Below are positions 7,808 to 8,804 of a stretch of DNA of 8,804 nucleotides, in pieces. Origin of the DNA: an uncultured Bacteroidota bacterium (GTDB lineage Bacteria > Bacteroidota > Bacteroidia > Chitinophagales > Chitinophagaceae); the NCBI GenBank assembly GCA_903825095.1, contig CAIJZF010000089.1, positions 1 through 8,804 of the forward strand. Reading direction: 5' to 3'. The notes below the pieces were generated by a model that saw nothing but the letters and a program-made list of their open reading frames with translations, ran no database searches and was not told the DNA's origin. How positions within the stretch are numbered: position 1 is the stretch's first letter; each line of letters begins with the position of its first letter. A program made the position numbers and the translations under genes.

Positions 7808-8122
7808 TTATTTAAGTTCTGCTGCAGCTATATTTGCTTTTGGATTTTTTAAAAATTCATTCTTACATTCTGTAGAACAAAATCCTAAAACCAGTTTTTC
7901 GTAATGTGCTGTATCACTAATGCCTGCAGTTACTGGCATGCCACAACTAGGGTCTTTTTTATTATTCACTAATTCGACTGCATACGTTTTTTCTAAAGTA
8001 GTATCCATGGCGGCTACTTGATTGGTATCTGCACTATTTGTATTGGCTTTATCATTTGATTGACCACATGATAAAAGCATTAAAGAGGCCATTACTAAAC
8101 TTGTTCCAATTTGAATTTTCAT
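7808..8122 (-). CDS. Small YHS-domain lipoprotein
   Basis: The 104-residue product starts with a lipoprotein signal: MK, a hydrophobic run (about 5-17) and the lipobox LLSC with the lipidated cysteine at C19. A Ser/Asn/Asp-rich linker follows (20-45), then one YHS-like domain (about 55-94). This shows the DPxCGMPV motif with C60, an HYEKLVLGFCSTEC segment with C82 and C86, and F90-x-x-NP. YHS domains occur in metal-transporting ATPases and related proteins, and the three cysteines suggest metal binding, probably at the periplasmic side of a membrane. This is inferred from family features, not shown. No copper or other metal-transport gene is beside it. It is transcribed towards the helicase gene from its own predicted promoter. 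The ATG at 8122 gives a complete signal peptide and no Shine-Dalgarno precedes it. Confidence 0.9.
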   Translation of the reverse strand: MKIQIGTSLVMASLMLLSCGQSNDKANTNSADTNQVAAMDTTLEKTYAVELVNNKKDPSCGMPVTAGISDTAHYEKLVLGFCSTECKNEFLKNPKANIAAAELK

Positions 8123-8148
8123 AAAGATATTTTTACTTGTATTTCATT

Positions 8149-8179
8149 CAAAATTACTAAGGAATCGGGCTATTAAAAA
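8149..8179 (-). promoter_or_regulatory. Candidate promoter for the YHS lipoprotein gene
   Basis: Read on the minus strand, TAATTTTG (8156-8149) matches TAnnTTTG exactly, and TTTT (8179-8176) sits 19 bases upstream at the -33 position. The predicted start near 8143 gives a leader of about 20 bases before the ATG at 8122. Confidence 0.55.
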
Positions 8180-8218
8180 ACTAACACTCATTCTTATTTA
8201 AGCCATTCATCTCCCAAC

Positions 8219-8246
8219 TAGGCCTTGAAAGGTAAATTTTAGGCCT
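8219..8246. repeat. Pair of TAGGCCT direct repeats, 21 bases apart
   Basis: TAGGCCT occurs at 8219-8225 and 8240-8246, start-to-start spacing 21 bases (about two helical turns). The AGGCCT core is palindromic, so each copy could be a half of a cooperative protein-binding site between the two divergent genes. Seven-base repeats can arise by chance; the evidence is only spacing and symmetry. Confidence 0.3.
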
Positions 8247-8247
8247 C

Positions 8248-8319
8248 ATGGAGGCAGATTGTCTATTTTATTATCTATTTTTACGCTCTCAATCCTATAC
8301 AAAAGGATACAATACATGA
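8248..8319 (+). CDS. Possible 23-codon upstream open frame overlapping the leader peptide start
   Basis: An ATG at 8248 opens 23 codons ending in TGA at 8317-8319. The stop overlaps the ATG of the next small frame as ATGA (8316-8319), an arrangement often seen in translationally coupled genes. The start lies in the loop of a small GCCTC/GAGGC hairpin (8243-8255) and has no clear ribosome site. The peptide (MEADCLFYYL...) resembles nothing I know. It may be a chance frame. Confidence 0.2.
   Translation: MEADCLFYYLFLRSQSYTKGYNT
8292..8308 (+). promoter_or_regulatory. SD-like AAGGA within a small hairpin, before the leader peptide
   Basis: AAGGA (8303-8307) lies eight bases before the ATG at 8316, a good Shine-Dalgarno position and notable because no other gene here has one. 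The same bases can pair: ATCCT (8292-8296) with AGGAT (8304-8308), loop of seven, which would mask the site. Confidence 0.4.
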
Positions 8320-8405
8320 AACAGGAACAAATACATATTTTATTGACTAGTGCTTTAAATGCACCAGTTCCTGTATTGAATGGACCGAGCCGACGTGGAT
8401 TCTGA
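8316..8405 (+). CDS. Candidate arginine leader peptide (29 codons)
   Basis: A short frame runs from ATG 8316 to TGA 8403-8405, giving 29 residues. It begins MKQEQIHILL and ends LNGPSRRGF, with two adjacent arginine codons (CGA CGT, 8391-8396) two codons before the stop. An AAGGA-like site stands eight bases upstream. The stop codon lies inside the left arm of an 8-bp stem (8402-8437), and about 100 bases further on begins a GNAT gene of the type that leads arginine biosynthesis clusters. Ribosome slowing at the Arg codons would cover the left arm and prevent the hairpin, the logic of leader-peptide attenuation; a nascent-peptide arrest sensing arginine is the alternative. Only two Arg codons are present, fewer than in classic attenuators, and a frame this short can be chance. 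Confidence 0.5.
   Translation: MKQEQIHILLTSALNAPVPVLNGPSRRGF
8321..8374 (+). ncRNA. Long-range stem-loop within the leader
   Basis: ACAGGAAC (8321-8328) is perfectly complementary to GTTCCTGT (8367-8374). The enclosed segment has a second stem, CTAGTGC (8347-8353) with GCACCAG (8361-8367), containing one A-C mismatch; its last pair competes for base 8367. Both lie inside the candidate leader-peptide frame, so translating ribosomes would open them. Confidence 0.42.
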
Positions 8406-8437
8406 TAGGACGAGCAATTGGCAGTTGCCCCTATCAG
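8402..8437 (+). ncRNA. Candidate attenuator-type hairpin at the leader stop codon
   Basis: CTGATAGG (8402-8409) pairs with CCTATCAG (8430-8437), a perfect 8-bp stem. The enclosed 20 bases can fold further, GCAA (8414-8417) with TTGC (8425-8428). The left arm contains the TGA of the candidate leader peptide. Downstream sequence is A- and C-rich with no T-tract, so it is not a standard intrinsic terminator; control of GNAT translation or Rho access would be more likely. Confidence 0.5.
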
Positions 8438-8502
8438 TGGAAAAACCCCAATAAAGAATTCAATTTACGCCAGCATTCTACTTTCCTAAATTTTAAAGCT
8501 AA

Positions 8503-8804
8503 TTGGAACAGAAAATAATAGTACGTGTTGCCCATAGTGGCGATGCATCTTTTGCAAATGCCATTACAGATGAAATGGCATCTTCGGCTAAAGCACGTGG
8601 TACGGGTATCGCTAAACGTAGTCCTGACTATGTGGCTGCAAAAATTAACGAAGGTAAATCCGTGATTGCCTATACCGAAGAGGGAACCTGGGTAGGCTTT
8701 TGTTATATCGAGGCTTGGCAGCATGGACAGTTTGTTGCCAATAGTGGTTTAATTGTAGCCCCTGCTTTTCGTAAAACAGGGATTGCTAAAAAAATTAAGC
8801 AAAC
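8503..8804 (+). CDS. GNAT-family N-acyltransferase, probable arginine-pathway glutamate N-acyltransferase, 3'-truncated
   Basis: The first 100 codons of a GNAT acyltransferase run off the right edge. The frame is closed just upstream by TAA (8500-8502), and the next codon, TTG at 8503, is the only plausible start: it gives LEQKIIVRVA, the expected first strand, while the first in-frame ATG is codon 25. Seen features are a conserved-looking EMASSAKARGTGIAKRSP block (24-41), VIAYTEEGTWVGFCYIE (54-70), and the acetyl-CoA-binding motif A region NSGLIVAPAFRKTGIAKKIKQ (80-100, with R90-x-x-G93-I-A). From memory, Bacteroidota proteins with these blocks head clusters with argG, argC, argD and other arginine genes, and are thought to acylate glutamate at the first step of arginine synthesis. 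Some Bacteroidota use succinyl in place of acetyl intermediates, so the acyl donor is open. The following genes are outside the window. Confidence 0.82.
   Translation, partial: MEQKIIVRVAHSGDASFANAITDEMASSAKARGTGIAKRSPDYVAAKINEGKSVIAYTEEGTWVGFCYIEAWQHGQFVANSGLIVAPAFRKTGIAKKIKQ

Larger units (their letters stand above)
8123..8502. other. 380-base intergenic region with divergent control elements
   Basis: The left end (8123-8180) holds the minus-strand lipoprotein promoter. The stretch 8180-8240 shows little beyond one copy of TAGGCCT. From 8240 to 8502 on the plus strand there are short open frames and several inverted repeats ahead of the GNAT gene, listed separately. I found no convincing TAnnTTTG box for the plus-strand transcript; TATTTTTA (8276-8283) and TAAATTTT (8233-8240) are each one base off but lack a good -33 partner. 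No tRNA or known riboswitch class was recognised. Confidence 0.6.

Noticed and set aside
7707..7904. 65-codon plus-strand open frame
   Set aside because: It overlaps the helicase end and lies antisense to the YHS lipoprotein; its hydrophobic composition simply reflects A/T-rich sequence.
8341..8367. ArgR operator (ARG box) around TGCTTTAAATGCA
   Set aside because: It is a partial palindrome, but it lacks the TGAAT...ATTCA halves of ARG boxes; it is better explained as part of the leader stem-loop.
8343..8372. Sigma-70 style TTGACT -35 element
   Set aside because: No -10 hexamer lies 16-18 bases downstream, and the Bacteroidota sigma factor uses a different consensus; the site is inside the leader frame.
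8380..8445. Known riboswitch or self-cleaving ribozyme (CTGATAGG looked hammerhead-like; ATGGAC looked like a TwoAYGGAY element)
   Set aside because: The hammerhead core needs CUGAUGA and a matching GAAA strand, which are absent, and the second AYGGAY copy is missing. No other riboswitch consensus I know fits.
8434..8724. 96-codon minus-strand open frame
   Set aside because: It is antisense to the GNAT frame, which has clear family motifs; the translated minus-strand sequence resembles nothing.

Overview
The window looks like an AT-rich Bacteroidota chromosome segment, most likely from the Chitinophagaceae or close relatives. This rests on protein style (a PspC-family membrane protein with a C-terminal coiled coil, a short tail-less SSB, and an arginine-operon type GNAT enzyme). 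It also rests on several TAnnTTTG promoter elements, the Bacteroidota -7 box, placed just upstream of start codons, and on the general absence of Shine-Dalgarno sequences. No mobile element, CRISPR array, tRNA or rRNA was seen.

Layout: (1) 2-1477, the 3' part of a PspC-family membrane protein gene cut by the left edge; (2) 1528-2622, gcvT of the glycine cleavage system; (3) 2746-3102, a small single-stranded DNA-binding protein; (4) 3135-3872, a ComB-family 2-phosphosulfolactate phosphatase; (5) 3971-7732, a large SWIM/SNF2 helicase-like ATPase; (6) 7808-8122 on the minus strand, a small YHS-domain lipoprotein that converges on the helicase gene; (7) 8123-8502, a 380-base intergenic region; (8) 8503-8804, the 5' part of a GNAT acyltransferase gene with a TTG start, cut by the right edge. 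These are mostly single housekeeping genes, each apparently with its own promoter, and not one functional operon.

The most interesting region is 8240-8506. It resembles the leader of an amino-acid biosynthesis operon. A 29-codon open frame (8316-8405) has an AAGGA-like ribosome site and ends in Ser-Arg-Arg-Gly-Phe-stop. Its stop codon lies inside the left arm of a perfect 8-bp stem (8402-8409 with 8430-8437). Downstream is a GNAT gene of the kind that, in Bacteroidota, heads arginine biosynthesis clusters. Two adjacent arginine codons just before a hairpin, ahead of a probable arginine gene, suggest an arginine-responsive leader peptide. No T-tract follows the hairpin, so any control would more likely act on translation or through Rho than through intrinsic termination. 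This is a hypothesis from one sequence and needs comparative support.

Two smaller regulatory observations stand out. A terminator-shaped hairpin sits between the predicted promoter and the start codon of the helicase gene. The comB promoter lies so close to its ATG that the mRNA should be nearly leaderless.
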